The notes under the pieces: model-generated
What the model was told of the DNA's origin: nothing
What the model saw: only the letters and a program-made list of their open reading frames with translations
Databases searched by the model: none
Assembly (NCBI GenBank): GCA_022844105.1
Contig: JALHMJ010000012.1
Coordinates: forward strand, 1-64,000
Source of the DNA: Hyphomicrobium sp.
GTDB lineage: Bacteria > Pseudomonadota > Alphaproteobacteria > Rhizobiales > Hyphomicrobiaceae
Length of the DNA stretch: 64,000 nt
Reading direction: 5' to 3'
Shown here: positions 1-9,747 of the stretch, in pieces
Layout: every line of letters begins with the position of its first letter
Position numbering within the stretch: the stretch's first letter is position 1
Program-made: the position numbers and the translations under genes

Positions 1-273
1 GATGCCGCGACCGACCGCAATTACAATCGTCGCATCAGCCACCCTTATCCCGCGTCCGCCGAAAGGATGTGGCGGACCGACAGTCTCTACGACACCGTTG
101 TCGTGCTCGACTGCAATCGCCGCCCACGCGTTCGCGGCCGTGGCAGCGCCATCTTTATGCATGTCGTCCGGCCAGGCTTCGCTCCAACCGAAGGCTGCAT
201 CGCGCTGCGCCGGCCAGACCTCCTGCGCGTGCTTTCGTATCTCCGGTTCGGCGCACGCATCCACATTCCGTGA
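1..273 (+). CDS. L,D-transpeptidase (YkuD-like) family protein, C-terminal part, truncated by window start
   Basis: Frame +1 is open from base 1 to TGA at 271-273: DAATDRNYNRRISHPYPASAERMWRTDSLYDTVVVLDCN...GSAIFMHVVRPGFAPTEGCIALRRPDLLRVL. The H..(T)EGC motif fits the catalytic His/Cys region of YkuD-type proteins. Track lists only the 67..273 part. Confidence 0.8.
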   Translation, partial: DAATDRNYNRRISHPYPASAERMWRTDSLYDTVVVLDCNRRPRVRGRGSAIFMHVVRPGFAPTEGCIALRRPDLLRVLSYLRFGARIHIP

Positions 274-371
274 AACGCAACGACGCAAAAAAAAGACCCG
301 GAGCGCTTGCGCGGTCCAGGTCCAGGCAGGAGCACGTCTAGGGGAAGGCCGTGCTCGGGAGAAACGTCTGA

Positions 372-405
372 GGCGGCCCGTCAGGATCGTGTCCCGCGGG
401 CCGCC
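372..405 (-). terminator. possible transcription terminator hairpin downstream of amtB
   Basis: GGCGGCCCG...CGGGCCGCC inverted repeat immediately after the amtB stop (413); no strong T-run. Confidence 0.35.
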
Positions 406-412
406 CTTTAAC

Positions 413-1894
413 TTAGTAGTTGTACGCGCGCTCGCCGTGATCCGTGATGTCGAGGCCTTCGCGTTCCTTCTCTTCGGAAGGACGAGCGCCGACGATGATG
501 TTGACGAGCGTGAAGATGATCGCCGTGCCGACCCCCGACCACAGCAGGGTCCAGCCGACGGCTTTGGCCTGCGCCGTGAGTTGGAAGACCATGTCGTAGG
601 CAGACGTCGTCAATTCACCTGGCTTGGAGAGGTAGTCCGGGATGCCCGTGCCGCCGAAATCGGGGTTGACGAGAATGCCCGTCGCGATCGCGCCGATGAT
701 GCCGCCGACACAGTGGATGCCGAACACATCGAGGCTGTCGTCGTAACCGAGAGCATGCTTGATCCCCGAGCAGAAGATGTAGCAGACGATCGACACGACG
801 AGACCGAGGACGATCGAGCCCATGACGCCGGCAAAACCGCAAGCTGGCGTGATCGCAACGAGGCCGGCGACGACACCCGACACGAGACCGAGCAGCGACG
901 GTTTACCCTTGGCGAGCCACTCCACGATCATCCACGACAAGCCGGCAGCGGCCGTCGCAACGAACGTGTTGATCATCACCTGACCAGCGAACGCATTGGC
1001 TTCGAGGTTCGATCCGACGTTGAAGCCGAACCAGCCGACCCACAGCAGCGCGGCGCCGATCATGCACATCGTCAGCGAGTGCGGGGGCATGGCTTCCTTG
1101 CCATAACCGATGCGCTTGCCGAGCAGAATGCAGCAGACGAGGCCAGCAATACCGGCGTTGATGTGCACCACGGTGCCGCCGGCGAAGTCGAGTGCGCCCC
1201 ACTTGAAGATCAGGCCTGCGTCGGCGAGCACGCCGTCGAGTGCAGCTTGAGCAGCGATCTTTGCATCGCCTTCTGCGGCAGCGGCAACAGCCTTGGCGGC
1301 GTTACCGAAGGCATCGGGACCACCCCAGTACCAGACCATGTGGGCGATCGGGAAGTAGATGAACGTGACCCACAGCGCCATGAACAGCAGCACGGCCGAA
1401 AACTTCACCCGCTCGGCGATGGCGCCGAGGATGAGGGCCGGCGTGATTGCAGCGAAGGTCATCTGGAACACGATGTAGATGTATTCCGGAATGTAGACGC
1501 CGTTGGAGAACGTGGCCGCAAGCGTCGTCGAATCGACGCCCGACAGGAAGACTTTGCCGAACCCGCCGACGAAGTCATTGAGCGCCCCGCCGTTGGTGAA
1601 GGCCATGGAATACCCGTAGGTCACCCAGATGATCATCACGAGGCACATCGTGGCGAACACCTGCATGCACATCGACAGCATGTTCTTGGTCCGCACGAGA
1701 CCGCCATAGAACAGCGCCAGGCCGGGTACGGTCATGAGCAGCACGAGCACGGTGCAGATCATCATGAACGCCATGTCGCCCTTGTCGGGTGTCGGCGGTG
1801 CCGCGTCCTGCGCCAGGGCGGGAACCGCCATCATGGCAAGAGCCGCCGCGGCGCCCACGAGGCGGCCGGTGCAGCTTGGTAGGGCTAACTTCAT
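413..1894 (-). CDS. amtB: ammonium transporter AmtB
   Basis: Signal peptide then Amt core: GDMAFMMICTVLVLLMTVPGLALFYGGLVRTKNMLS..., DFAGGTVVHINAGIAGLVCCILLGKR; adjacent to PII gene. Confidence 0.95.
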   Translation of the reverse strand: MKLALPSCTGRLVGAAAALAMMAVPALAQDAAPPTPDKGDMAFMMICTVLVLLMTVPGLALFYGGLVRTKNMLSMCMQVFATMCLVMIIWVTYGYSMAFTNGGALNDFVGGFGKVFLSGVDSTTLAATFSNGVYIPEYIYIVFQMTFAAITPALILGAIAERVKFSAVLLFMALWVTFIYFPIAHMVWYWGGPDAFGNAAKAVAAAAEGDAKIAAQAALDGVLADAGLIFKWGALDFAGGTVVHINAGIAGLVCCILLGKRIGYGKEAMPPHSLTMCMIGAALLWVGWFGFNVGSNLEANAFAGQVMINTFVATAAAGLSWMIVEWLAKGKPSLLGLVSGVVAGLVAITPACGFAGVMGSIVLGLVVSIVCYIFCSGIKHALGYDDSLDVFGIHCVGGIIGAIATGILVNPDFGGTGIPDYLSKPGELTTSAYDMVFQLTAQAKAVGWTLLWSGVGTAIIFTLVNIIVGARPSEEKEREGLDITDHGERAYNY

Positions 1895-1943
1895 TTGGTA
1901 ACTCCCCAGTTATGGATGCTATCGCGAAACGATTGGAATGAGA

Positions 1944-2294
<351 letters not shown>

Positions 2295-2386
2295 TTATAA
2301 GTCATCTGGCCCGCGGCCCGCTTGCACGCGGGAATGGCCTTTTCCGCTTCCGGACCCCCAAGGATCCGCAAAACGCCGAATAAGGA

Positions 2387-2402
2387 GTCAAGTCCTGTGC
2401 CA
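2387..2402 (-). promoter_or_regulatory. candidate sigma-54-like promoter upstream of glnK-amtB
   Basis: Minus strand reads TGGCAC-AGGAC-TTGAC, matching the -24 element of TGGCAC-N5-TTGC but deviating at the -12 GC. Confidence 0.3.
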
Positions 2403-2523
2403 GTTTCGGGATATGGAGCTAACCTAATGAAAAAGAATGACTTAATCTTGTGCAGCATGACTCGCGCACGGCGCTGAAGCCTTCAAATCGCATCATTTTT
2501 GTGCAGATAAATTCATTAGCTCA

Positions 2524-3420
2524 TTATTTGACCACGAACGCTGTGTCCCGGCGGCGGATCAACCCTTCCTGCGCCACCGACGCAATCAGCCGGCCCTGGC
2601 GGTCGAAAAACGAACCGCGGCAAAAACCGCGAGCGGCATGCGTACTGGGGCTGTCCTGGGCGTAGAGCAGCCAGTCGTCGGCCCGGAACGGCCGGTGCAG
2701 CCACATGGCGTGATCGAGGCTGGCGAGTTGGATTTGCGGATCAAACAGCACCTTGCCGTGGGCAATCAGCGCCGTATCGAGCAACGTGAAATCCGAGGCG
2801 TAGGCGAGCACGCATTGATGCACCGCAAGGTCGTCCGGCAGGACGCCTGCTGCCCGCATCCAGATGGCCTGCTGCGGTTCGGCCGGTTCGTTGCTGAGAT
2901 ACCGGCGGACGTCGACCGGCTTCATCTCAATCGGCCGCTCGCGGCGCCAGTAGCTTCGCATATTATCGGGCAGCTTATCGACGAAGCGCGCAATCAGTTC
3001 CTGCGCGCTCGGCAGCGCTTCGGGTGGCGGCACATCTGGCATTTTCGCCTGGTGCTCGAACCCATCCTCGGGGCGGTGGAACGAGACGCTCATGGTAAAT
3101 ATGACCCGCCCGTGCTGGATCGCTTTCACGCGCCGGGTCGAAAAGCTGCCGCCGTCCCGCGTCCGCTCCACGTCATAGATCAAGGGGTGCTGGGGATCGC
3201 CAGCCAGCAGGAAATAGCCGTGCAGCGAATGCGCAGCCCGCCCCTCCTCGACAGTCCGCCACGCCGCGACCAGCGCCTGGCCGAGGACTTGCCCGCCGAA
3301 GACACGTTGCCAACCGTCCGACGGACTGCGGCCGCGAAACAAATTCTGCTCCAGCCGCTCCAGATCCAGGATCGACAGGAGCGACGTCAAAGCGGGGGAT
3401 GTGGGCGACGTATCGGACAT
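2524..3420 (-). CDS. tesB: acyl-CoA thioesterase II (TesB-like)
   Basis: MSDTSPTSPALTSLLSILDLERLEQNLFRGRSPSDGWQRVFGGQVLGQALVAA...; internal ATG at 3420 preferred over the 3495 start. Confidence 0.9.
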   Translation of the reverse strand: MSDTSPTSPALTSLLSILDLERLEQNLFRGRSPSDGWQRVFGGQVLGQALVAAWRTVEEGRAAHSLHGYFLLAGDPQHPLIYDVERTRDGGSFSTRRVKAIQHGRVIFTMSVSFHRPEDGFEHQAKMPDVPPPEALPSAQELIARFVDKLPDNMRSYWRRERPIEMKPVDVRRYLSNEPAEPQQAIWMRAAGVLPDDLAVHQCVLAYASDFTLLDTALIAHGKVLFDPQIQLASLDHAMWLHRPFRADDWLLYAQDSPSTHAARGFCRGSFFDRQGRLIASVAQEGLIRRRDTAFVVK

Positions 3421-3505
3421 GACGCTTCCAGCCAGGGGTGCTATCCAGAAATAAAGAAGTCCATTGGCAAACGGGGTCGACGGCGTGTCAAGCAAGGCGG
3501 GCTCG

Positions 3506-4744
3506 ATGTCCTCACCTGTCTCTCATTACTACGTCATCATTTCCGGGGCGAGCGCAGCCGGGTTGTCGTTGGCCCTGGCGCTAGCCGAAGCGGCCGAAGG
3601 CGAACTTCGAATCGCTCTCATAGATCGCGCATGGCCGCCTCCTTCCGTCAAAGATGACGTGCGCGCCTATGCTTTTTCGGCCGCGTCGCGACACATGCTG
3701 CAGGCCCTCGGCCTTTGGAAAGCCGTCTCGCCACATGCTCAGCCCGTGTATCGCATCGAACTCACCGACAGCCGTCTCGACGATGGCATCCGACCCGTGG
3801 TTCTCACCTACGATAACATGATCGATGATGGCGAGCCCGCGACCCATATCGTCCCGGCGTCCGAAATTGTCGCAGCGCTGGCCGTCCGCGTCGCCGAATA
3901 CCTTTGCATCGACCGCTTTGCTCCTGCCGACGTGGCACACTTCGCGGTGGACGCGTCGGGAGTATCGGTGACCCTCGCCGATGATCGCCGCCTGCGCGCG
4001 CGCTTGCTCGTGTCGGCTGAGGGCCGGCAGTCGGCGCTGCGCGAACAAGCCGGCATCAAGATCATCGGCTGGCCCTACGCGCAAACCGGGATCGTCACCT
4101 GGGTCGCTCACGAACGCCCGCACGAGGGCACCGCCGTGCAGCACTTTCTTCCGGCCGGTCCGTTCGCCATCCTGCCGCTCACAGGCAATCGCTCGTGCAT
4201 CACCTGGAGCGAGGACACGACCGAAGCGCGCCGTATTTTGTCGCTCGACGATGCGTCTTTCGTTGCCGAAGTCGAAAAGAGGTTCGGCGGCCGCCTTGGC
4301 GCAGTCACGATGCTGGCTGGCCGCCAATCTTGGCCGCTGTCCATGCACCTCGCCCGATCTTACGTCGCAGACCGCTTCGCTTTGATTGGCGATGCCGCGC
4401 ATGGCGTGCATCCGATTGCCGGCCAAGGCCTCAATCTGGCATTGCGCGATGCCGCCGCCCTGGCCGAAGTCTTGATCGACGCTTTGCGCCTGGGATTGGA
4501 CCCGGGCAGTGCCGAGATCCTGTCGCGCTATGAGCGCTGGCGGCGGTTCGACAGCACGGTCTCAGCCGCAACGTTCGATGGCCTCAATCGCCTCTTTTCA
4601 TCGGATAACACGGTCGTTCGCGCTGTCCGCGATGCCGGTCTCGGCCTCGTTGACCGGTTGCCGGCCGTCAAACAGGCGCTGGTGACGCAAGCAGCCGGCT
4701 TGTCGGGCGATTTACCCAGGCTTCTGCGCGGCGACCCGATCTGA
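3506..4744 (+). CDS. FAD-dependent monooxygenase, UbiH/UbiF family
   Basis: YVIISGASAAGLSLALALAEA (FAD-binding), RFALIGDAAHGVHPIAGQGLNLALRDAAALAEVL (GD motif). Confidence 0.88.
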   Translation: MSSPVSHYYVIISGASAAGLSLALALAEAAEGELRIALIDRAWPPPSVKDDVRAYAFSAASRHMLQALGLWKAVSPHAQPVYRIELTDSRLDDGIRPVVLTYDNMIDDGEPATHIVPASEIVAALAVRVAEYLCIDRFAPADVAHFAVDASGVSVTLADDRRLRARLLVSAEGRQSALREQAGIKIIGWPYAQTGIVTWVAHERPHEGTAVQHFLPAGPFAILPLTGNRSCITWSEDTTEARRILSLDDASFVAEVEKRFGGRLGAVTMLAGRQSWPLSMHLARSYVADRFALIGDAAHGVHPIAGQGLNLALRDAAALAEVLIDALRLGLDPGSAEILSRYERWRRFDSTVSAATFDGLNRLFSSDNTVVRAVRDAGLGLVDRLPAVKQALVTQAAGLSGDLPRLLRGDPI

Positions 4745-4750
4745 CGCGCT

Positions 4751-5332
4751 TTACTTTGCTGTCGCTGCTTTCGACGTTCCAGGGGCGTAGGCGATACCGT
4801 CCTTGCGCTCGATCAGTCGTGCCGCGTTGGCGCTGTAGGGATGCACTTCGTCAGTCGCGCCCCCCGGTCCGACGAGTGGACGCTTTTCATTGTGCCAACG
4901 GAAAATTCCACCCTGAAGGTTATAGACACCGTCCGCGCCAGACTGTTTTGCAACGTCCGCGATCCGGTTCGCCAGCGTTGAACTGCGTTGTCCAACGGAG
5001 CAATAGACCACGATTGTCTTGCCCGTGATCTCCTCCGCCAACGTCGCCTTGAACTGCGCTGCGGACAAACCCGGATCGACGCGCTGCGCACCCGCGATGT
5101 GGCTCACCGCAAATTCTTGCTCGCTACGGATATCGAGGATAACCACGCCTGTGCTTTTTTCCAGGTTGTCGAGGTCGGCGGGCGCGACGAGTGCAATTTT
5201 TGGAAACGACTTCCGCAGTTCTGTTTCAACGCCAGACAGAAGCGCGGCCGTATCGGCCCGGACCGACGCAATCGTTCCAAGCGCCAGCAAAGCTGACACC
5301 AGAACGAGCGAAGACATAATCATCTTGCGCAT
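4751..5332 (-). CDS. periplasmic rhodanese-like domain protein
   Basis: Signal peptide; GVVILDIRSEQEFAVSHIAGAQRVDPG...TIVVYCSVGQRSSTLANRI (rhodanese Cys loop). Confidence 0.85.
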   Translation of the reverse strand: MRKMIMSSLVLVSALLALGTIASVRADTAALLSGVETELRKSFPKIALVAPADLDNLEKSTGVVILDIRSEQEFAVSHIAGAQRVDPGLSAAQFKATLAEEITGKTIVVYCSVGQRSSTLANRIADVAKQSGADGVYNLQGGIFRWHNEKRPLVGPGGATDEVHPYSANAARLIERKDGIAYAPGTSKAATAK

Positions 5333-5335
5333 TGC

Positions 5336-5896
5336 TTACTCCTTGATCGGTTCGACTTTGTCGTCAGCCGTGTCGGGATCTTCTGCAACTACGAATGTAG
5401 GAACAATGACGGTGACGCGGCCCGCTGCCAAATCGATGGCGGGAACCGCCGCGTCGGTGAAGGGAAGGAGTAGCGTTTCACGCTCCTGCGGCCGCACAAT
5501 TTCAACGAGATCGCCCGCGCCGTAGTTGACAACCCCAAGAACGCAGCCCACTTCCGCGCCTCTCGCATCGACCGCCGTGAGCCCCGCCAGATCCTCGTGG
5601 TAATACGTGCCTGGCTCCAACTCCGGCAACGAACTGCGCGCCACGTAAAGGCCGATGTTGCGCAACCTCTCCGCCGCCGTTCGATCTTCCACGCCCTTGA
5701 ACCGCGCGATCACGGCCTTCGGCGTCACCCGCAATCCCGCAATCGTGAACAATCGCTTTCCGGTCTTGTCCGACAGCGGGCCATATGCAGCGATGTCGGC
5801 CGGGTTATCGGTGAAGGTGCGAATCGAAACTTCGCCGCGGATGCCGTGGGCTGCACCGATCTCGCCAAGGAGGATCAGACGATTTGGATCGATCAT
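5336..5896 (-). CDS. rimM: ribosome maturation factor RimM
   Basis: MIDPNRLILLGEIGAAHGIRGEVSIRTFTDNP...; internal ATG at 5896 preferred. Confidence 0.92.
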   Translation of the reverse strand: MIDPNRLILLGEIGAAHGIRGEVSIRTFTDNPADIAAYGPLSDKTGKRLFTIAGLRVTPKAVIARFKGVEDRTAAERLRNIGLYVARSSLPELEPGTYYHEDLAGLTAVDARGAEVGCVLGVVNYGAGDLVEIVRPQERETLLLPFTDAAVPAIDLAAGRVTVIVPTFVVAEDPDTADDKVEPIKE

Positions 5897-5933
5897 GGTT
5901 CGAGGGTCCCAAGATTTAAGTCGAGTGATCGCG

Positions 5934-6509
5934 TTAGCTCGGCAGTGGGCCGAGGTAGGCAAGCGTCACGCCGAACGACCGCCCGGCGACTTCAGCGACA
6001 GTGGAGGCGACCGGACCCGGACGGACGAGATCGGCGATCACTTCGACCATCACTCCGGCCTCGCCGGCGGCAAAGCCGGTCACCAGTTCACCCGCTGGCG
6101 GCACGCGCAACCAGACACGGAAATGGTTGGTCCGCCGCACGGTGTCAAATTGATACGTGCCCTCGAAGGTGCCGCCCCCGTTGTCGGAGCCAACGATGCG
6201 ACCCGCCTTCAGCAAGGCCACCGCGTCTCCGGTGACGGCCCCCACGCCGTCGGCGACCGATGCCCCGTAGCTGAGGCTGTATAAACCATCGTCAATGCCC
6301 GGCTGATCGGTGCTCAGCCGGGCGATCTCTGCCGCCCGTCGCGAAGGTTCGCAGGTCTGCAGCATGCGCAGATAGGCCTTGACCGGACCGGGTATTCCAA
6401 CGGTGCCGGTCGCCCATAAGCTTACAGTTCGCGGCGAGACATCAAGGAGCTGAGCAAATTCGATTTGCTTCAGTCCGAGACGATCGAGAACCCGCTTCAA
6501 TCCGCTCAT
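5934..6509 (-). CDS. HTH DNA-binding protein with GrlR-like C-terminal beta-barrel domain
   Basis: N-term MSGLKRVLDRLGLKQIEFAQLLDVSPRTVSLWATG (HTH); C-term DDGLYSLSYGASVADGVGAVTGDAVALLKAGRIVGSDNGGGTFEGTYQF resembles GrlR-type domains. Confidence 0.6.
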   Translation of the reverse strand: MSGLKRVLDRLGLKQIEFAQLLDVSPRTVSLWATGTVGIPGPVKAYLRMLQTCEPSRRAAEIARLSTDQPGIDDGLYSLSYGASVADGVGAVTGDAVALLKAGRIVGSDNGGGTFEGTYQFDTVRRTNHFRVWLRVPPAGELVTGFAAGEAGVMVEVIADLVRPGPVASTVAEVAGRSFGVTLAYLGPLPS

Positions 6510-6576
6510 GACCAGTGTTCAGCAAAGGCTAGGCCAGATTTTGCATAACACCTTCATGATTTGAACAATCAATCGT

Positions 6577-6879
6577 TCAGCTGCCAACAGCGATCTGGAC
6601 CACAAACCGCAGGCCCACTGCGGTAGCTGAGATTGCGGTCGCCAGCGCGGCCCGCCCATTGAGAATTTGATTGCGATTGAAGGCCGTCACGATGCGATTG
6701 ATGTCGTGTTCGTCGATGACCTCTTTTCGCTGGACGCGCCGAAGCGATTTACCGCTCGCCATGAACCAGAGGATTGCGGAGATAAATGCCGCCACCATGG
6801 CGATGACGTCAAATACGAGGGTCACGGTGCGGCTCCCGAAGGGCTGATGCCAGTTTTCTTCCTTGGAACTGAATGTCAA
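6577..6879 (-). CDS. small membrane protein of unknown function (start uncertain)
   Basis: Two hydrophobic segments (VTLVFDVIAMVAAFISAILWFMA; AALATAISATAVGLRFVVQIAVG); track start is TTG at 6879. Confidence 0.5.
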   Translation of the reverse strand: MTFSSKEENWHQPFGSRTVTLVFDVIAMVAAFISAILWFMASGKSLRRVQRKEVIDEHDINRIVTAFNRNQILNGRAALATAISATAVGLRFVVQIAVGS

Positions 6880-6880
6880 A

Positions 6881-6902
6881 AAAGGGAGCGTGGCGCTCCC
6901 TT
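6881..6902 (-). terminator. Rho-independent terminator downstream of rpsP
   Basis: Minus strand GGGAGCG-CCA-CGCTCCC followed by TTTTTTGAC. Confidence 0.8.
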
Positions 6903-6930
6903 CTCTGGACCAAGCTGAAACCCAGCGACC

Positions 6931-7293
6931 TTAGCCGGCAGCAGCTTCGGCGGCTTTGGCGGCCTTTTCGGCGACGGCGGCAGCGCGTTCCTGAGCCTTT
7001 TTCTTTGGCAGGGCCTTCTGGACGCTCTTGATCGGCGTGCGCTTGATCAGGCCCGCGGCATCCAGGAAACGCGCGACGCGGTCGGTCGGTTGCGCACCGA
7101 CGCCGAGCCAATGCTTGGCCCGCTCAACATCGAGCTTCACCCGATCGGGGCTGTCTTTTTTCAGCATCGGATCGAACGTGCCGATCTGTTCGATGTAGCG
7201 GCCGTCACGCGGCGACGCGGTGTGCGCGACGACGATGTAATAGTAGGGACGCTTTTTTGCGCCACCGCGCGACAGTCGAATTTTTGCAGCCAT
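6931..7293 (-). CDS. rpsP: 30S ribosomal protein S16
   Basis: [44 protein letters not shown]...; ATG at 7293, not the 7668 track start. Confidence 0.95.
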   Translation of the reverse strand: MAAKIRLSRGGAKKRPYYYIVVAHTASPRDGRYIEQIGTFDPMLKKDSPDRVKLDVERAKHWLGVGAQPTDRVARFLDAAGLIKRTPIKSVQKALPKKKAQERAAAVAEKAAKAAEAAAG

Positions 7294-7312
7294 AGTCAGG
7301 ATCCTTTCTAGA

Positions 7313-7759
7313 TCAGGTCTTGGTTCCGGTTTCGGTTTTGAAGCGTTTCCACTCCACGTCGAGGTACTTCTTCGCCACGATGCGGGCCGCGTTGTACTTC
7401 GCCATGTGCTCCTCGTCGCGGTTCGTTGCATGCCGCGGGAGAATGTTCTGAATCGCGCGAATGAGTTCGTCCGCGTGCGGGTTGTCATCGTCGATCTTGA
7501 AATCCACCTTGCACACCTTCTCGACGAAGACGTCGGTGAACGCCTGATCCCACTTCGCGGTCGTGTGCGGGATCGCAGCGAAAAGTTCGGCAAGATCGTC
7601 AACAGTGGATTCCAGTCTGAGCCGACGTGCTTCGGCCCGCCGCCGCGCACCTTCCCCGCGCCAGGCAAGGAAGCCGAACATGGCCGAAGCGAACGCCATG
7701 AACAGCGTCGACATCGGGATGGCGATCTTCCAAATCTCAGGCGACAGTTCGGGTGTCAT
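7313..7759 (-). CDS. hypothetical protein with one N-terminal transmembrane segment
   Basis: [51 protein letters not shown]...; between ffh and rpsP. Confidence 0.65.
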   Translation of the reverse strand: MTPELSPEIWKIAIPMSTLFMAFASAMFGFLAWRGEGARRRAEARRLRLESTVDDLAELFAAIPHTTAKWDQAFTDVFVEKVCKVDFKIDDDNPHADELIRAIQNILPRHATNRDEEHMAKYNAARIVAKKYLDVEWKRFKTETGTKT

Positions 7760-7773
7760 GGCATTCGCATCCC

Positions 7774-9351
7774 TCACTTCTTCTTGCCGGGCAGGCCCGG
7801 AAAGCGCGGTGCGCCTCCCAGCCCCGGCAGAGCGCCTCCGCCAAGCCCCGGCAGGCCTTTCGACGGAAGACCACCAAGGCCGGGACCACCTTTGGGCAGC
7901 GATGCTCTGAGTTCGGCCGGCAGTTGCTCGAGCGCCTTGGGATCGAGGCCAGCGAGTTCTTCCTGCATCTTCATTAGTTCGGCTTCGCTGGGCCCTTTGC
8001 CCATGCCCATCGGCGAAATGCCGAGCGCGCCCGCCATCTTGCCCATCAGACCAGGATTTCTGCCCATCGACTTCATCATGTCCGCCATTTGACGGTGCAT
8101 CTTGAGCAGCTTGTTGATGTCCTCAACCCGCGTTCCCGAGCCTGCCGCGATGCGCCGTTTGCGTTTCGCGTCCAGGACCTTCGGTAATCGCCGCTCCTTT
8201 GCGGTCATCGACGAAATGATGGCGCGTTGCCGCGTGACATCCTTGTTGAACCCGCTCTCGTTGATCTGGTTCTTGAGCTTACCGATGCCGGGCAGCATGC
8301 CCATGATGCCGCCCGCGCCGCCGAGCTTTTCCATCTGCTTGAGCTGTTCGGACAAATCGTCGAGGTCGAACTCGCCCTTCTTCATCTTCTGGGCGATCTT
8401 CGTCGCCTTTTCGATGTCGATGGACTGGGCCGCCTTTTCAACGAGGCCGACGATATCGCCCATCCCCAGGATGCGGCCGGCGATCCGCTTGGGATCGAAA
8501 TCTTCCAGTGCGTCCCACTTTTCACCAACACCGAGAAGCTTGATCGGCTTGCCGGTGACGGCCCGCATCGATAACGCAGCGCCCCCGCGGCCGTCGCCAT
8601 CGGCGCGCGTTAGAACCGTACCGGTAATCGACAGGCGTTCGTCGAACGCTTTGGCTGTATTGACGGCATCCTGGCCGGTGAGGCTGTCGACGACGAGTAG
8701 AACTTCGTGCGGGTTGGTGGCGGCTTTCACCTGGGCCACTTCCTGCATCAGTTCTTCGTCGAGCGTAATGCGGCCGGCGGTGTCGAGGAGAACGACGTCA
8801 AACCCACCGAGCCTGGCCGCCACCATCGCCCGGTCGGCGATCTGTAGTGGCGTTTGGCCAGCGATGATGGGTAACGTGGCAACGTTGGTTTGCTCGCCCA
8901 GAACACGCAGCTGTTCCTGTGCTGCGGGACGCCGCGTGTCCAGCGACGCCATCAACACTTTCTTGCGATCCCGGTTCGTCAACCGGTAGCCGATTTTGGC
9001 CGTGGTGGTCGTCTTGCCCGAGCCTTGCAGGCCGACCATGAGAATCGCAACAGGCGGCACCGCCGTCAGGTCTATAGGGTCGGCATCCGATCCCAGAATA
9101 CGGACGAGCTCGTCATTGACGATCTTGACGACCATCTGGCCCGGCGTCACCGACTTGACGACATCGGCGCCGACAGCCTTGGCCTTTACCGCTTCCGTAA
9201 AGTCCTTGACGACTTCGAGGGCTACGTCGGCCTCAAGGAGCGCCCGGCGCACTTCGCGCATCGCCTCGGCCACGTCACTGTCCGTCAGCGCGCCGCGGCC
9301 GCGGAGCTTGTCGAGGACGCCGGACAGCCGGTCCGAAAGGCTTTGAAACAT
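7774..9351 (-). CDS. ffh: signal recognition particle protein Ffh
   Basis: MFQSLSDRLSGVLDKLRGRGALTDSDVAEAMREVRRALLEADVAL...VGLQGSGKTTTTAKIG...DTAGR; M domain, Gly/Pro-rich C-terminus. ATG at 9351. Confidence 0.95.
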   Translation of the reverse strand: MFQSLSDRLSGVLDKLRGRGALTDSDVAEAMREVRRALLEADVALEVVKDFTEAVKAKAVGADVVKSVTPGQMVVKIVNDELVRILGSDADPIDLTAVPPVAILMVGLQGSGKTTTTAKIGYRLTNRDRKKVLMASLDTRRPAAQEQLRVLGEQTNVATLPIIAGQTPLQIADRAMVAARLGGFDVVLLDTAGRITLDEELMQEVAQVKAATNPHEVLLVVDSLTGQDAVNTAKAFDERLSITGTVLTRADGDGRGGAALSMRAVTGKPIKLLGVGEKWDALEDFDPKRIAGRILGMGDIVGLVEKAAQSIDIEKATKIAQKMKKGEFDLDDLSEQLKQMEKLGGAGGIMGMLPGIGKLKNQINESGFNKDVTRQRAIISSMTAKERRLPKVLDAKRKRRIAAGSGTRVEDINKLLKMHRQMADMMKSMGRNPGLMGKMAGALGISPMGMGKGPSEAELMKMQEELAGLDPKALEQLPAELRASLPKGGPGLGGLPSKGLPGLGGGALPGLGGAPRFPGLPGKKK

Positions 9352-9747
9352 CGAGTGACCCGCGCACAAATGACGATTGCACCCGAGAGCGCAACGCGCT
9401 GTCGGATGTTGACCTCCGGGCCAACGCAGGAGCGAGGACCGGGCGGCGGCTCTGAGATACAGGGCCGGATTTCGGCGGGACAATCGGAGACTACGCCCTG
9501 TCTGTCAACTGGAAGGTGGACGGGCGGCACCCTTCCATCGCCCGTGCAGCAACAACCTTGAGTTGCATCCATTCGTTCGACGGCAGCATCCGGTTGCCAT
9601 CCCATGCGAAAGCCGCAATTTCGCAGTTATGAAGAGGGCGGGGACGACCCCACCGATTGCGCATTTGCCGGGGGGCACGCTAGCAAACGGTCTGACAATA
9701 AGGCGCTTCGGAGAACCACGGTCCGAAGGCAACGCCGGGGGGAAGGC

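Noticed and set aside
2-1882. 626-aa plus-strand ORF antisense to amtB
   Set aside because: Codon-mirror artefact of high GC; composition is Arg/Asp/His-rich and low in typical protein features, while the minus strand encodes an unmistakable AmtB.
6931-7668. 245-aa ORF as a long S16 fusion
   Set aside because: The N-terminal 125 residues are out-of-frame sequence from the overlapping upstream gene; S16 starts at the ATG at 7293.
7774-7910. Gly/Leu/Pro repeats at the Ffh C-terminus as a novel domain
   Set aside because: Low-complexity Gly/Pro-rich tails are common in alphaproteobacterial Ffh; not considered unusual.
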